This document shows positions 53,641 through 63,728 of a stretch of 64,000 nucleotides of DNA, in pieces (positions within the stretch are counted from its first letter, which is position 1; each line of letters opens with the position of its first letter). Under the pieces are notes generated by a model. That model was not told the origin of the DNA. It searched no databases and worked only from the letters and a program-made list of their open reading frames with translations. The translations under genes and the position numbers were made by a program. Source of the DNA: Enterocloster clostridioformis (lineage in GTDB: Bacteria; Bacillota; Clostridia; Lachnospirales; Lachnospiraceae); contig NZ_JAIWZC010000001.1 in the NCBI RefSeq assembly GCF_020297485.1, forward strand, positions 2,480,001 to 2,544,000, written 5' to 3'.

Positions 53641-54062
53641 TGTGCTTGAAAGATATGACTTACACTGATTAGATTGCTGATTTAATCCCTGAAAGAAAGC
53701 CTTCGACTCACCTCACCGTGCTTTGTAGTGTAGCTCCTGTAACAATTATAAACAAAGTGGTGGAAGACGCACCCCCTTTTTCATGACTATTTGTGCCGCC
53801 AGCGTCAGCGGTGGAATGGATGATAGAATGAAATAATGCAATATTAAATTTTTAATTTATTTTTATTACTAATATACATTCTTCCCTTGTTTATCTCGTT
53901 AATCTTTATTCAATTTGCAAATTGTCATCTTTATTCCGCACTGATATACTGGTCATAATCTATAATCCAGCGCTGTATTGTATGCGTAACAGTGATAAGA
54001 GTGCCTGATATCACCGGAATTCACACAATCCAGTGCGCACCAACAGAAGCGGAGGATTTTGT
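53641..54062. other. Intergenic region: end of the IS110 relic, AT-rich stretch and a promoter
   Basis: No gene recognised. 53830-53960 is strongly AT-rich, and a good plus-strand promoter ends it (53922-53950). Confidence 0.5.
53922..53950 (+). promoter_or_regulatory. Promoter of the 51-residue ORF
   Basis: TTGTCA (53922-53927), 17-bp spacer, TATACT (53945-53950). Predicted leader about 106 nt before the ATG at 54063. Confidence 0.75.
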
Positions 54063-54218
54063 ATGAAACTGGAAATCAAGTCAAAGCTATCCCAGTATCT
54101 TTCCATTGCCAATATGTGTTCCAACGGATATATCAAGGAATTGGAACTAGTGGTTCATGAAAAAGAGGACATGGACCGGCTGATTGAATTCATGTTAAGC
54201 GGTGAAAACCCGAAATAG
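54063..54218 (+). CDS. Small protein of unknown function (51 residues)
   Basis: MKLEIKSKLSQYLSIANMCSNGY, then IKELELVVHEKEDMDRLIEFML: two predicted helices, no membrane segment, no Cys pair. GCGGAGG lies 9 nt before the ATG. A sigma-70 type promoter and a downstream hairpin make it a discrete transcription unit. I do not recognise the family. Confidence 0.65.
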   Translation: MKLEIKSKLSQYLSIANMCSNGYIKELELVVHEKEDMDRLIEFMLSGENPK

Positions 54219-54231
54219 ATTAGAATGTAAT

Positions 54232-54277
54232 ACGGGCCGCCAGGGCAGCCTACATTCCACTGTCCCCGACGGCCCGT
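54232..54277. terminator. Hairpin between convergent genes
   Basis: ACGGGCCG (54232-54239) and CGGCCCGT (54270-54277) form a perfect 8-bp stem with inner CAGGG/CCCC pairing. T tract weak. It separates the small ORF from the convergent two-TM protein gene. Confidence 0.55.
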
Positions 54278-54309
54278 TCTCTCCCGGCCGGTCCCATATG
54301 CCGATTGCA

Positions 54310-54807
54310 TTACATCACAAGCTTCCGCGGAAAGGTCCTGCGCATAGCTCCTATCATTCTCTCATTGGGTTCAATCAACACCTTAAAATGGTCCGTCCCC
54401 TTCTGGTATATGAGGGCGTACACCTTGGCTTCCTTTTTGCCCGACGAAAAATCCTTTACCTTCATGCCCTGCTTCTCATAATCCTTAAGCACAAAGGAAT
54501 CAGCCGGCGCCACGATCTGGATGTCGTCCTTCTCGCAGTCAAATATCTTCTTTCTCTTTGCCCTTCCCAGAATGCGGTCCACCGAAAGACCGCCCTCTGC
54601 AAACAGATATTCAAACTCCACGCTCAGGTTCAGGAACACGAAATAGGTGGCCACACCCGCTATGGTCATGACAATTACTCCAAACACGGTCTGCAGCGCC
54701 GAAAGGACGGAAAATATACAGACCACAATCATGAGTATCTTTACAGGAACGGCATATGCCGGATCTTTTCTCTTCACAAGCCACTCCACATAGTTATCAT
54801 CGTTCAT
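54310..54807 (-). CDS. Two-TM membrane protein (DUF6106-like)
   Basis: 165 residues from the ATG at 54807 (AAAGGAGA site). Two adjacent membrane helices (about 20-62, AVPVKILMIVVCIFSVLSAL and FGVIVMTIAGVATYFVFLNL) are followed by a soluble domain starting SVEFEYLFAEGGLSVDRILGRAKRK. The layout matches, from memory, the DUF6106 family of Lachnospiraceae. Function unknown. It lies just downstream of the DtxR-type regulator, on the same strand, 47 bp apart. Confidence 0.75.
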   Translation of the reverse strand: MNDDNYVEWLVKRKDPAYAVPVKILMIVVCIFSVLSALQTVFGVIVMTIAGVATYFVFLNLSVEFEYLFAEGGLSVDRILGRAKRKKIFDCEKDDIQIVAPADSFVLKDYEKQGMKVKDFSSGKKEAKVYALIYQKGTDHFKVLIEPNERMIGAMRRTFPRKLVM

Positions 54808-54854
54808 AATGTCTCTCCTTTTATCATTTTGCATATTACACATTATACAATACT

Positions 54855-55307
54855 TTATCCCATTTTTCCAGTAATATCATTCTTAGGCCGAAGGAAAGAG
54901 AGCGCCTGCTCCATATTTGCCACCGTCCTGTGATTGATAAAATGTTCAATCTTTTCCACCAGCTCCAGTTCATCCTCCGTATGATTGAGAGTACAGAAAA
55001 AATCCTGGAGCACCTGGTGTCTGTGCAGCAGGTATCTGCCCTCCTCGTACCCCTTTTCCGTGACCATGATGGAACCGTACTTCTTAAAATCAATGTACCC
55101 GGCTTTTTTCAGATTATCTAACATTTTAGAGGCGGATGAGGGCCTCACGTGAAGGCTGGCAGCCAGGGAGCTGACACGGATGGGTTCCCCCTCTTCCTCC
55201 ATTCTGCATACCATCTCCAGATAATCCTCCATGGACGAGGTCATCTCATCGGAGGCAGAGCGTTCATATCCTTTCATGGTATAGAATCCATCTTTATCAG
55301 TAACCAA
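54855..55307 (-). CDS. DtxR/MntR-family metal-dependent regulator
   Basis: 150 residues. The N-terminal winged helix is MEDYLEMVCRMEEEGEPIRVSSLAASLHVRPSSASKMLDNLKKAGYI, then FKKYGSIMVTEKG. The dimerisation and metal-binding domain has the HRHQVLQDFF helix and EDELELVEKIEHFI (His and Glu ligands). No SH3-like third domain. Divergent from feoAB with 74 bp between, so it probably represses ferrous-iron uptake when Fe2+ is plentiful. Confidence 0.9.
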   Translation of the reverse strand: MVTDKDGFYTMKGYERSASDEMTSSMEDYLEMVCRMEEEGEPIRVSSLAASLHVRPSSASKMLDNLKKAGYIDFKKYGSIMVTEKGYEEGRYLLHRHQVLQDFFCTLNHTEDELELVEKIEHFINHRTVANMEQALSFLRPKNDITGKMG

Positions 55308-55381
55308 AGTGTCCCTCCTGTAATACTATAAGAGTAAGAAAAAGTTTCCCTATCCTAAATCTATTGCGAGGTATTGTAATT

Positions 55382-55663
55382 ATGAAAGAATTTCTATGTT
55401 TAAATGATATAAAACCAGGAAAGAGGGCGCGGGTAAAAGAGCTTACTTCCATAGGCAGCATCCGCAGGCGTCTTCTGGATATCGGTCTGGTTGAAAATAC
55501 GGAGGTAGAGTGCCTTGGGCAAAGCCCTCTGGGAGACCCCTGCGCCTACCTGATCCGCGGCGCTGTCATCGCCATACGCTCAGAGGACTGCCGCGGGATT
55601 CTGGTCCAGCCCTGCACTGGTTTCAACGAACAGAAGGTAATGGAGGGCTGCACCAGCCTGTGA
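55382..55663 (+). CDS. feoA: Ferrous iron transport protein A
   Basis: A 93-residue SH3-like cytoplasmic partner of FeoB: LNDIKPGKRARVKELTSIGSIRRRLLDIGLVENTEVECLGQSPLGDPCAYLIRGAVIAIRSEDC. The ATG at 55382 has GAGG about 11 nt upstream; a TTG at 55364 is an alternative. 97 bp before feoB, with a short CATCTGA/TCAGATG hairpin between them. Confidence 0.92.
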   Translation: MKEFLCLNDIKPGKRARVKELTSIGSIRRRLLDIGLVENTEVECLGQSPLGDPCAYLIRGAVIAIRSEDCRGILVQPCTGFNEQKVMEGCTSL

Positions 55664-55698
55664 GGTATCTCCCACAAAACATCTGTCTTAAGAAACAT

Positions 55699-55718
55699 CA
55701 TCTGATTCCGGTCAGATG
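55699..55718 (+). other. Short stem-loop between feoA and feoB
   Basis: CATCTGA (55699-55705) and TCAGATG (55712-55718), 6-nt loop. No T tract follows directly, so its role is unclear. Confidence 0.4.
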
Positions 55719-55760
55719 CAGAATTGCCTAATATAAAATCAAGAAAAAAGGAGTATTAAA

Positions 55761-57905
55761 ATGGGTCTGACCAAACAATCCGTCGGAATGGGGGCTGTGG
55801 ATTCCGGACTGGAGATAAAAAAACAGACACCTGATGATAAAATAATCGCCATAGCAGGCAACCCCAACGTAGGTAAAAGCACCCTTTTCAACAATCTCAC
55901 GGGGATGAACCAGCATACAGGAAACTGGCCGGGAAAAACCGTGACCAATGCCCAGGGCTACTGTAAGACAAGAGAACACAGCTACGTGCTGGTAGATATC
56001 CCCGGCACCTACTCCCTCATGGCCCACTCCACGGAGGAGGAAGTGGCCCGCAACTTCATCTGCTTTGGCGGAAGCGACGGGATTGTGGTGGTTTGCGATG
56101 CCACCTGTCTGGAGCGCAACCTGAACCTGGTGCTTCAGACCATGGAAATATCGGACCGCGTCCTGGTATGTGTGAACCTGATGGACGAAGCCGCACGCAA
56201 GAATATTACCATTGACCTTAAAGGTCTGTCGGAAAAGCTGGGAGTACCCGTGGCCGGCACCATTGCCAGAAAAAAGCAAAGCCTTGACCAGCTGATGAAA
56301 CAGTTGGATGACCTGGTGGAAGGTACCCAAACAGCCTCCCCCTACCAGGTGGAGTATTCCCCCATTATTGAACAGGCCATCGCCATGGCAGAGCCTGCCG
56401 TAAAGGGCAGGGTGGAGGGAAAGGTCAATTCCCGCTGGCTCACCTTAAAGCTTCTGGACAGCGACCCGTCCCTAATGAAGGAATTAAGGGAATATCTGGA
56501 TGAGGACATACTGGAAATGCCTGAGATAAGCCTTGCCCTGTCACAGGCCAGGGAGCATCTGGCCAAATACGGCATTACCAATGAAATCCTAAAGGACCGC
56601 ATCGTGGCTGCCCTGGTGGCATCGGCAGAGAAAATATGCCGTGATACGGTCCAGTTCCACAAAACCGGATACAATGAAGGTGACCGGAAGCTGGATAAGA
56701 TTCTGACCAGCCGTTTCACAGGTTATCCCGTCATGATCGGAATGCTGGCCGTGGTATTCTGGCTGACCATCACAGGCGCCAATTACCCCTCCCAGATGCT
56801 GGCGGACGCCCTGTTCCGCCTCCAGGACCAGCTCACAAAAGCCTTCCTGGCTGTGGGCGCTCCCCCATGGCTTCACGGTCTGCTGATTTTGGGAGTCTAC
56901 CGGGTCCTGGCCTGGGTTGTCTCGGTGATGCTGCCGCCCATGGCTATTTTCTTTCCTCTGTTTACCCTGCTGGAGGACTCGGGTTATCTTCCCAGGATTG
57001 CCTATAATCTGGATAAACCCTTTAAGAGCTGCCATGCCTGCGGCAAACAGGCTTTAACCATGTGTATGGGATTCGGATGCAACGCAGCGGGCATCGTGGG
57101 CTGCCGCATCATTGATTCTCCCAGGGAGCGGCTCATTGCCATGATAACCAACAACTTTGTGCCCTGCAACGGAAGGTTTCCCACCCTCATCGCCATTATC
57201 TCCATGTTTTTTGTGGGCGTATCCGGAGGTGCCTTTGACTCCATGCTGTCAGCCCTGCTCCTGACCCTGTTCATTGTCCTGGGCGTATGCATGACTTTCG
57301 CGGTCTCCAAAGTTCTTTCCATGACCGTGTTAAAGGGAATCCCTTCCTCCTTCACTCTGGAGCTGCCTCCTTACCGGCGTCCGCAGATTGGAAAGGTGAT
57401 TGTCCGTTCCATCTTTGACCGGACCCTGTTCGTTCTGGGAAGGGCCATTGCGGTGGCCGCCCCTGCCGGCCTTTTAATCTGGATTATGGCAAATGTGCAG
57501 CTGGACGGCATCACCCTGTTGGCCCACTTTTCCGGCTTTCTGGATCCCTTTGCAAGGCTTCTTGGAATGGACGGCGTGATTCTTATGGCATTTATCCTGG
57601 GGCTGCCTGCCAATGAGATCGTAATTCCCATCATCATCATGGCCTATATGGCACAGGGAAGCCTTTTGGAGTTTGACAGCCTGGCGCAGCTTAGGGATTT
57701 ACTGGTGAATAACGGCTGGACCTGGATTACCGCTGTCAGCACCATGCTCTTCTCCCTGATGCACTGGCCCTGCACCACCACTCTTCTTACCATCCGCAAG
57801 GAATCAGGCAGCCTTAAATGGACTGTCATGTCCTTCCTGGTGCCTACGGTCTGCGCGGTCGTACTGTGCTTTGCCTTTGCAACAGTGGCCCGGATGTTTG
57901 TATAA
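55761..57905 (+). CDS. feoB: Ferrous iron transport protein B
   Basis: Membrane Fe2+ importer with an N-terminal G protein. 714 residues. G1 GNPNVGKSTLFNNLTG, G2 region HTGNWPGKTV, G3 DIPGTYSL, G4 NLMDE. A helical GDI domain follows to about 310. The membrane part has two Gate domains, with CHACGKQALTMCMGFGCNAAGIVGCRII and SMLFSLMHWPCTTTLLTIRKESGS. About 28 residues precede the G domain, a short extension. AAAAAGGAG precedes the ATG. Confidence 0.96.
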   Translation: MGLTKQSVGMGAVDSGLEIKKQTPDDKIIAIAGNPNVGKSTLFNNLTGMNQHTGNWPGKTVTNAQGYCKTREHSYVLVDIPGTYSLMAHSTEEEVARNFICFGGSDGIVVVCDATCLERNLNLVLQTMEISDRVLVCVNLMDEAARKNITIDLKGLSEKLGVPVAGTIARKKQSLDQLMKQLDDLVEGTQTASPYQVEYSPIIEQAIAMAEPAVKGRVEGKVNSRWLTLKLLDSDPSLMKELREYLDEDILEMPEISLALSQAREHLAKYGITNEILKDRIVAALVASAEKICRDTVQFHKTGYNEGDRKLDKILTSRFTGYPVMIGMLAVVFWLTITGANYPSQMLADALFRLQDQLTKAFLAVGAPPWLHGLLILGVYRVLAWVVSVMLPPMAIFFPLFTLLEDSGYLPRIAYNLDKPFKSCHACGKQALTMCMGFGCNAAGIVGCRIIDSPRERLIAMITNNFVPCNGRFPTLIAIISMFFVGVSGGAFDSMLSALLLTLFIVLGVCMTFAVSKVLSMTVLKGIPSSFTLELPPYRRPQIGKVIVRSIFDRTLFVLGRAIAVAAPAGLLIWIMANVQLDGITLLAHFSGFLDPFARLLGMDGVILMAFILGLPANEIVIPIIIMAYMAQGSLLEFDSLAQLRDLLVNNGWTWITAVSTMLFSLMHWPCTTTLLTIRKESGSLKWTVMSFLVPTVCAVVLCFAFATVARMFV

Positions 57906-57938
57906 GGAAGAACTACCCGGCATGTACGGCAGGAGAGC

Positions 57939-57988
57939 AAAAAGGATGGGACAGCAGCACACATATTCCTGTGCTGTGCCCCATCCTT
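57939..57988. terminator. Bidirectional terminator between feoB and groEL
   Basis: AAGGATGGG plus CAGCAC (57942-57960) pairs with GTGCTG plus CCCATCCTT (57971-57988). On the minus strand T5 follows (groEL side); on the plus strand ATTAT follows. Confidence 0.85.
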
Positions 57989-58024
57989 ATTATGCTTCGT
58001 CAATCAAATACCGTATCCTGCGGA

Positions 58025-59650
<1,626 letters not shown>

Positions 59651-59690
59651 TCATCAACCTCCAATATTCTATGTTCTACTGTTTTATTTA

Positions 59691-59975
59691 TTATTCAACA
59701 ACTGCCAGGATATCGTTTTGCTTTACGATAACGTACTTCTCATCCTCAATCTCTACTTCTGTTCCTGAGTACTTGGAATAGATTACCTTGTCGCCGGCCT
59801 TAACCTGCATGGTTACTTCCTTGCCGTCAATAACTCCGCCTGGTCCCACTGCAATAACCTCTGCCTGCTGTGGCTTCTCCTTGGCAGCCCCCGGAAGGAC
59901 GATGCCGGACTTCGTTGTCTCTTCTGCAACTAACTGCTTTAACACTACCTTGTCAAACAATGGTACTAACTTCAT
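59691..59975 (-). CDS. groES: Co-chaperonin GroES (Hsp10)
   Basis: 94 residues: MKLVPLFDKVVLKQLVAEETTKSGIVLPGAAKEKPQQAEVIAVGPGG, with the mobile loop TKSGIVLPG, and YSKYSGTEVEIEDEKYVIVKQNDILAV. AAGGAGGAATTCA precedes the ATG. First gene of groES-groEL. Confidence 0.98.
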   Translation of the reverse strand: MKLVPLFDKVVLKQLVAEETTKSGIVLPGAAKEKPQQAEVIAVGPGGVIDGKEVTMQVKAGDKVIYSKYSGTEVEIEDEKYVIVKQNDILAVVE

Positions 59976-60057
59976 GATTGAATTCCTCCTTGCGCGATAT
60001 TCTGATTTTTCTTTCTTGTTTTCATTTTCTTACTGCTTTCTTTTGCTCACATGATAT

Positions 60058-60086
60058 GTTATATCACCAGTTATTAGCACTGTCAA
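60058..60086 (-). promoter_or_regulatory. groES-groEL promoter
   Basis: On the minus strand consensus TTGACA (60081-60086), 17-bp spacer, TATAAC (60058-60063). Confidence 0.85.
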
Positions 60087-60100
60087 GAGTTGAGTGCTAA
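60074..60100. promoter_or_regulatory. CIRCE element (HrcA operator)
   Basis: TTAGCACTG-N9-GAGTGCTAA matches the CIRCE consensus TTAGCACTC-N9-GAGTGCTAA with one mismatch (G for C at the ninth base of the left arm). It covers the -35 of the groES promoter. Confidence 0.93.
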
Positions 60101-60238
60101 TTTCTTTTAAATTTATTGTTTTTTTACAATTAGCTGTTTCTTTTTTTTTCCATTCGTATTACAATAATAACAATAAGGCATAATATGACCCATAGGGGAG
60201 CTTTTATGCATCACCATTACAAGAAAGGGGTTTTTGGC

Positions 60239-60865
60239 ATGGCAAAGAAAGGTTGGGGTAAATTCGTAGCATTTGCAGCAGTAACCGGTGCTGTGGCTGC
60301 CGGCGTTTCCTACGTACTTCAGTATAAGACATACCACAGGGAGCTGGAAAAGGATTTCCGGGAATTCGAGGATGGCGGCGAGGACAGAACCGACGAGGAC
60401 GGCACGGAGCGCACCATTGATGCACGCAGCCTGGACCGCAATTACATCTCTCTTTCCTCCAGCAAGGACGAATTCAAGGTAGCTGCCAAAGATATGGCCC
60501 AGGCAACGAAGAATGTCCTTAAGGATGCCGGAAGCCTGTTGTCGGACACTGCCCACGAGGCTGTTTCCGCTGCCGTGGACACGGCTCAGATTGCACTGCA
60601 GACCGTGAAGACAAAGAAAGCGGATTTCATGGATGAGCACTCCAGGGATAAGGCTGATGATTCTGATTTGTTCGAAGATGAGGGCTTCCTGGACGACGAC
60701 TATGTGGACGAGGACGACCTCTATGATTACCGCCGTATGGACGGCAGTTCCTCCTATGATTCTGGAGATCTTACAGAAGATGATTACGATGACAGCAGTG
60801 AGGAGCCTGAGAAACAGGAAGCAGGCCCCTCTACCGCCATCATCGAGGAAGATACACTGGAATAA
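60239..60865 (+). CDS. Acidic membrane-anchored protein of unknown function
   Basis: 208 residues from the ATG at 60239 (AGAAAGGGG upstream); an ATG at 60206 with AGGGGAG is an alternative. MAKKGWGKFVAFAAVTGAVAAGVSYVL gives one N-terminal membrane helix. A helical Ala-rich middle follows (VAAKDMAQATKNVLKDAGSLLSDTAHEAVSAAVDTAQIAL), then a very acidic tail rich in Asp/Glu. Similar short proteins occur in Lachnospiraceae; I know no function. The middle resembles apolipoprotein- or YtxH-like amphipathic helices. Confidence 0.75.
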   Translation: MAKKGWGKFVAFAAVTGAVAAGVSYVLQYKTYHRELEKDFREFEDGGEDRTDEDGTERTIDARSLDRNYISLSSSKDEFKVAAKDMAQATKNVLKDAGSLLSDTAHEAVSAAVDTAQIALQTVKTKKADFMDEHSRDKADDSDLFEDEGFLDDDYVDEDDLYDYRRMDGSSSYDSGDLTEDDYDDSSEEPEKQEAGPSTAIIEEDTLE

Positions 60866-60905
60866 CACAGCGGCTTAATACCAGGCGAACTATCCAAAAC
60901 AGTGT

Positions 60906-60966
60906 AAAAAGCGGAAAGGCTTGGGGAACATAAGGATTTCGTATTCCCGGAGCCTTTCTGCTTTTT
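60906..60966. terminator. Bidirectional terminator
   Basis: AAAAAGCGGAAAGGCT (60906-60921) pairs with AGCCTTTCTGCTTTTT (60951-60966). The inner GGAA/TTCC extends the stem. Between the convergent acidic-protein and MORN-like genes. Confidence 0.85.
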
Positions 60967-60995
60967 ATATTTTATTCTGTATTTCATTCATCCTT

Positions 60996-61946
60996 TTATT
61001 CCTCCCAGGCCAGAAGGTTAATCCACACAGGCTGTCCGGCCAGCTTCTCGTCCATGATATAGGCGTGGCTGTCATCCTCCTGGGACATGAGCTGATACTC
61101 CCCACGCTCCTCTATATGAATCCAACGGTCATCCAGCTGTACCGTACCGTCCTTTACTTCCAGCTTCCAGGTGGATGTCTCTCCCTCCTGGTTCAGGGTG
61201 GTATAGGTCACCTCCCCCTCCAGCCTGTCACCGGTAAATCTCCCGGTCTTGCACACATCCCTGGCTTCCCCCTGGGGGCTGTTCTCATAATAGCAGTATC
61301 CTGTATGGCCATCGCCCTCCATTTTACCATCCTTCCACAATCCCTGGGAGTAATCATACCTGGGGGCATCCAGTTCAACCACCTGAAGGGCCGTACAATC
61401 TCCTTCCGGCCTGCCGGCCTTAAAGGCGCCGTAATACAGTGTCTTAGGCATGGTGAGCACCAGCCCCTTACCCTCTATGGACAGGCTGAATGACTGGCCG
61501 TCATAGAGATACCGCGTTCCGTCCATGACCTCATAAAACAGCGTAAGAAGCTCCTCCTCACCGCGGTCCATGACCCGCGCGGCAGACTCCAGATCCTGCG
61601 CCTCTAATGCCTCCAAGATTTCGTCCAGAACCGCCTTCTGGGATTCTGTCACGTCCGGAAGTATCTCTGCGTCTTCCCCTCCGGGCCGGGCCGGGTTCTC
61701 CCCTGGGCCCTCCGCCGCCTGTACAGCTCCCGCGGTATCCGGATAAGCGTCAGCCTTGCTCACGGGATTTCCATTTTCATCCTCCGGACCTGCCTGTTCA
61801 TACATCCGGCCATAGGCGCTGCCCGTCCGGCCATGGGCCTGGTCATAGGCCCTGTCATGCTGCCCCCAAAAGGCGCTGATTCCCAGTACCACCGCAAACG
61901 CGGCGGCAGCAGCCATATCTGTCCGTGTGTCATTCCTGCCCTTCAT
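60996..61946 (-). CDS. Membrane-anchored protein with MORN-like repeats
   Basis: 316 residues. A N-terminal helix (AAAAAFAVVLGISAFWG) anchors it outside the cell. A Gly/Glu/Pro-rich linker, then a helical segment (SQKAVLDEILEALEAQDLESAARVMDRGEEELLTLFYEVMDG), then MORN-like hairpins: TLYYGAFKAGRPEGDCTALQVV, YSQGLWKDGKMEGDGHTGYCYY, CKTGRFTGDRLEGEVTY. Role unknown; MORN hairpins in bacterial surface proteins usually act in binding. Confidence 0.75.
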   Translation of the reverse strand: MKGRNDTRTDMAAAAAFAVVLGISAFWGQHDRAYDQAHGRTGSAYGRMYEQAGPEDENGNPVSKADAYPDTAGAVQAAEGPGENPARPGGEDAEILPDVTESQKAVLDEILEALEAQDLESAARVMDRGEEELLTLFYEVMDGTRYLYDGQSFSLSIEGKGLVLTMPKTLYYGAFKAGRPEGDCTALQVVELDAPRYDYSQGLWKDGKMEGDGHTGYCYYENSPQGEARDVCKTGRFTGDRLEGEVTYTTLNQEGETSTWKLEVKDGTVQLDDRWIHIEERGEYQLMSQEDDSHAYIMDEKLAGQPVWINLLAWEE

Positions 61947-62065
61947 GGTATACCATTCCTTTCATGTTGACCTGCTCATTATCTTCGCTATCTTATCTTC
62001 TGCAGCCAATAAAACATATTTTCCGTCAGACACACCCTTTATGCCTTTAGCATCCCAACAGCGTC

Positions 62066-63469
62066 TTAGAATGTCCAGGCCTTTGCCAGAAGTTTAGTGC
62101 CTTTCCGGATTTCCTCCTCGCTGAGACTTGCATATCCCAGCATAACGGTTGACCCCAGCAGGTTCGCCTCCGGCTGTATGAAACATCCCGATATTCCATA
62201 GACCTTCACTCCCAGGGCAGCCGCACGGGCCACCAGGCGTTCCTCCGCCTCCCCCTGCCTGTGGGTCAGCAGCACATGCAGTCCCGCATATTCTCCCCTG
62301 ATTAAGAACCGGTCCTCCAGTTCCTTAAGCCCGGTCATCAGCGCATCATGTTTTCCCTTATACAGGGCCCTCATGCGGTTTAAATGTCTCTCATAATATC
62401 CCTGGGTTATAAACTGATAGAGAATGTTCTGGTCAATCCTGGACACCGTGGAGAGATAGAAACCGGCCCTTTCCCGGTATGCCTCCAGCAAATGCTCCGG
62501 CAGCACCATGAAGCCCACACGGATAGCCGGAGCTATAGATTTGGATAATGTTCCCATATAAATCACACGGCCTCCCCGGTCCATGCCCTGCAGCGCGGGA
62601 ATGGGTTTCCCCTTATATCGGAATTCACTGTCATAGTCATCTTCAATCAGATACCTGTCCGCACCGCTGTAGGCCCAGGCCAGCAGCTCCTGCCGCCGCT
62701 TCACAGGCATGACGATCCCTGTGGGATACTGATGGGAAGGCATCACATATGCCACATCCGCGCCGCTACAGGCAAGGCGCTCCACATCCATTCCGTACCG
62801 GTCCATATCCACGGGAATCACAGGGTATCCCTCCCCCCTAAGCACTCTGTATGCCTGCTTGTATGTGGGGTTTTCCATGGCAATTTTCCTTCCATTTCCC
62901 AAAATCTGGGGCAGAAGCATCAGCAGGTACTCGCTTCCCGCGCCAATGAGAATCTGTTCCGGCCTGCAGTCCACCCCCCTGGCAGAATGGAGGTAAGCTC
63001 CTATGGCAGTTCTGAGAGCTCTCTCTCCCTGAGGGTCCCCTGCCGCAAACATCTCCTTGTTATCATCTACCAGTGTATTCCTGCTGATTTTCCTCCACGT
63101 ATTAAAGGGAAAGCTGTCCAAATCAATTCCTCTGGGAGAAAAATCCACCTCGTAACGGTCTTTCCCGGTATCTCCCGGCTCTACAAAGGAGCCTCCGCCC
63201 TTTTGCCGTACCTCCACCAGTTCCTCTATCTTACAGACAAAATAGCCTTTGCATGGCAGTGCCTCGATATATCCTTCGGACAGCAGCTGGTCATAGGCCA
63301 TCTGGGTGGTACTGCGGCTCAGCCTCAGGTTCCTGGCCAGTATGCGGGTGGAGGGCAGACGGCTTCCCGCCTCCAGCTTTCCCCGGCGGATTTCATTTTT
63401 TATGTACTGGTAAATCTGTTCATAGAGAGGACTGTCCGACTGGCTGTCAAAAGGTATTATCAGTTCCAT
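62066..63469 (-). CDS. MocR-type regulator (GntR HTH fused to a class I aminotransferase fold)
   Basis: 467 residues from the ATG at 63469 (AGGAAGGGG). The GntR winged helix has SPLYEQIYQYIKNEIRRGKLEAGSRLPSTRILARNLRLSRSTTQMAYDQLLSEGYI. The PLP-binding aminotransferase-like domain contains YVMPSHQYPTGIVMP, LIEDDYDSEFRYKGKPIPALQGMD and the Lys in YMGTLSKSIAPAIRVGFMVLP. Such regulators (PdxR, GabR, TauR) sense PLP or amino compounds. Divergent from the following membrane-protein gene, a possible target. Confidence 0.92.
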   Translation of the reverse strand: MELIIPFDSQSDSPLYEQIYQYIKNEIRRGKLEAGSRLPSTRILARNLRLSRSTTQMAYDQLLSEGYIEALPCKGYFVCKIEELVEVRQKGGGSFVEPGDTGKDRYEVDFSPRGIDLDSFPFNTWRKISRNTLVDDNKEMFAAGDPQGERALRTAIGAYLHSARGVDCRPEQILIGAGSEYLLMLLPQILGNGRKIAMENPTYKQAYRVLRGEGYPVIPVDMDRYGMDVERLACSGADVAYVMPSHQYPTGIVMPVKRRQELLAWAYSGADRYLIEDDYDSEFRYKGKPIPALQGMDRGGRVIYMGTLSKSIAPAIRVGFMVLPEHLLEAYRERAGFYLSTVSRIDQNILYQFITQGYYERHLNRMRALYKGKHDALMTGLKELEDRFLIRGEYAGLHVLLTHRQGEAEERLVARAAALGVKVYGISGCFIQPEANLLGSTVMLGYASLSEEEIRKGTKLLAKAWTF

Positions 63470-63649
63470 TTTCCGCCCCTTCCTGCCGCAAGCTGGCATT
63501 ACCATTCATATTTGAAACAAACATTTTAATCATACCAGTCCCACAGGGATATGTCAATATTTTCTCACATTTGTTCAGTTAACTAATACTCTTTTCGCAA
63601 AATACAAAGATTATTTCACGATAATATACTCTTTTTTCTGATTTGTACA

Positions 63650-63678
63650 TTGTAATCATCGCGGTATGGAATTATAAT
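63650..63678 (+). promoter_or_regulatory. Promoter of the gene at 63729
   Basis: TTGTAA (63650-63655), 17-bp spacer, perfect TATAAT (63673-63678). Confidence 0.75.
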
Positions 63679-63728
63679 AAAAGTAGAAAGAGAACCCAAT
63701 AAAATCAGTTGAGAAAGGATGGATGGAC

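Noticed and set aside
53385..53672. Plus-strand ORF opposite the IS110 relic
   Set aside because: It is the complement of recognisable transposase sequence and has no own features.
55308..55381. DtxR-type operator between the regulator and feoA
   Set aside because: Half-site-like sequence (CCCTATCCTAAA) is present but no convincing dyad, so no site is called.
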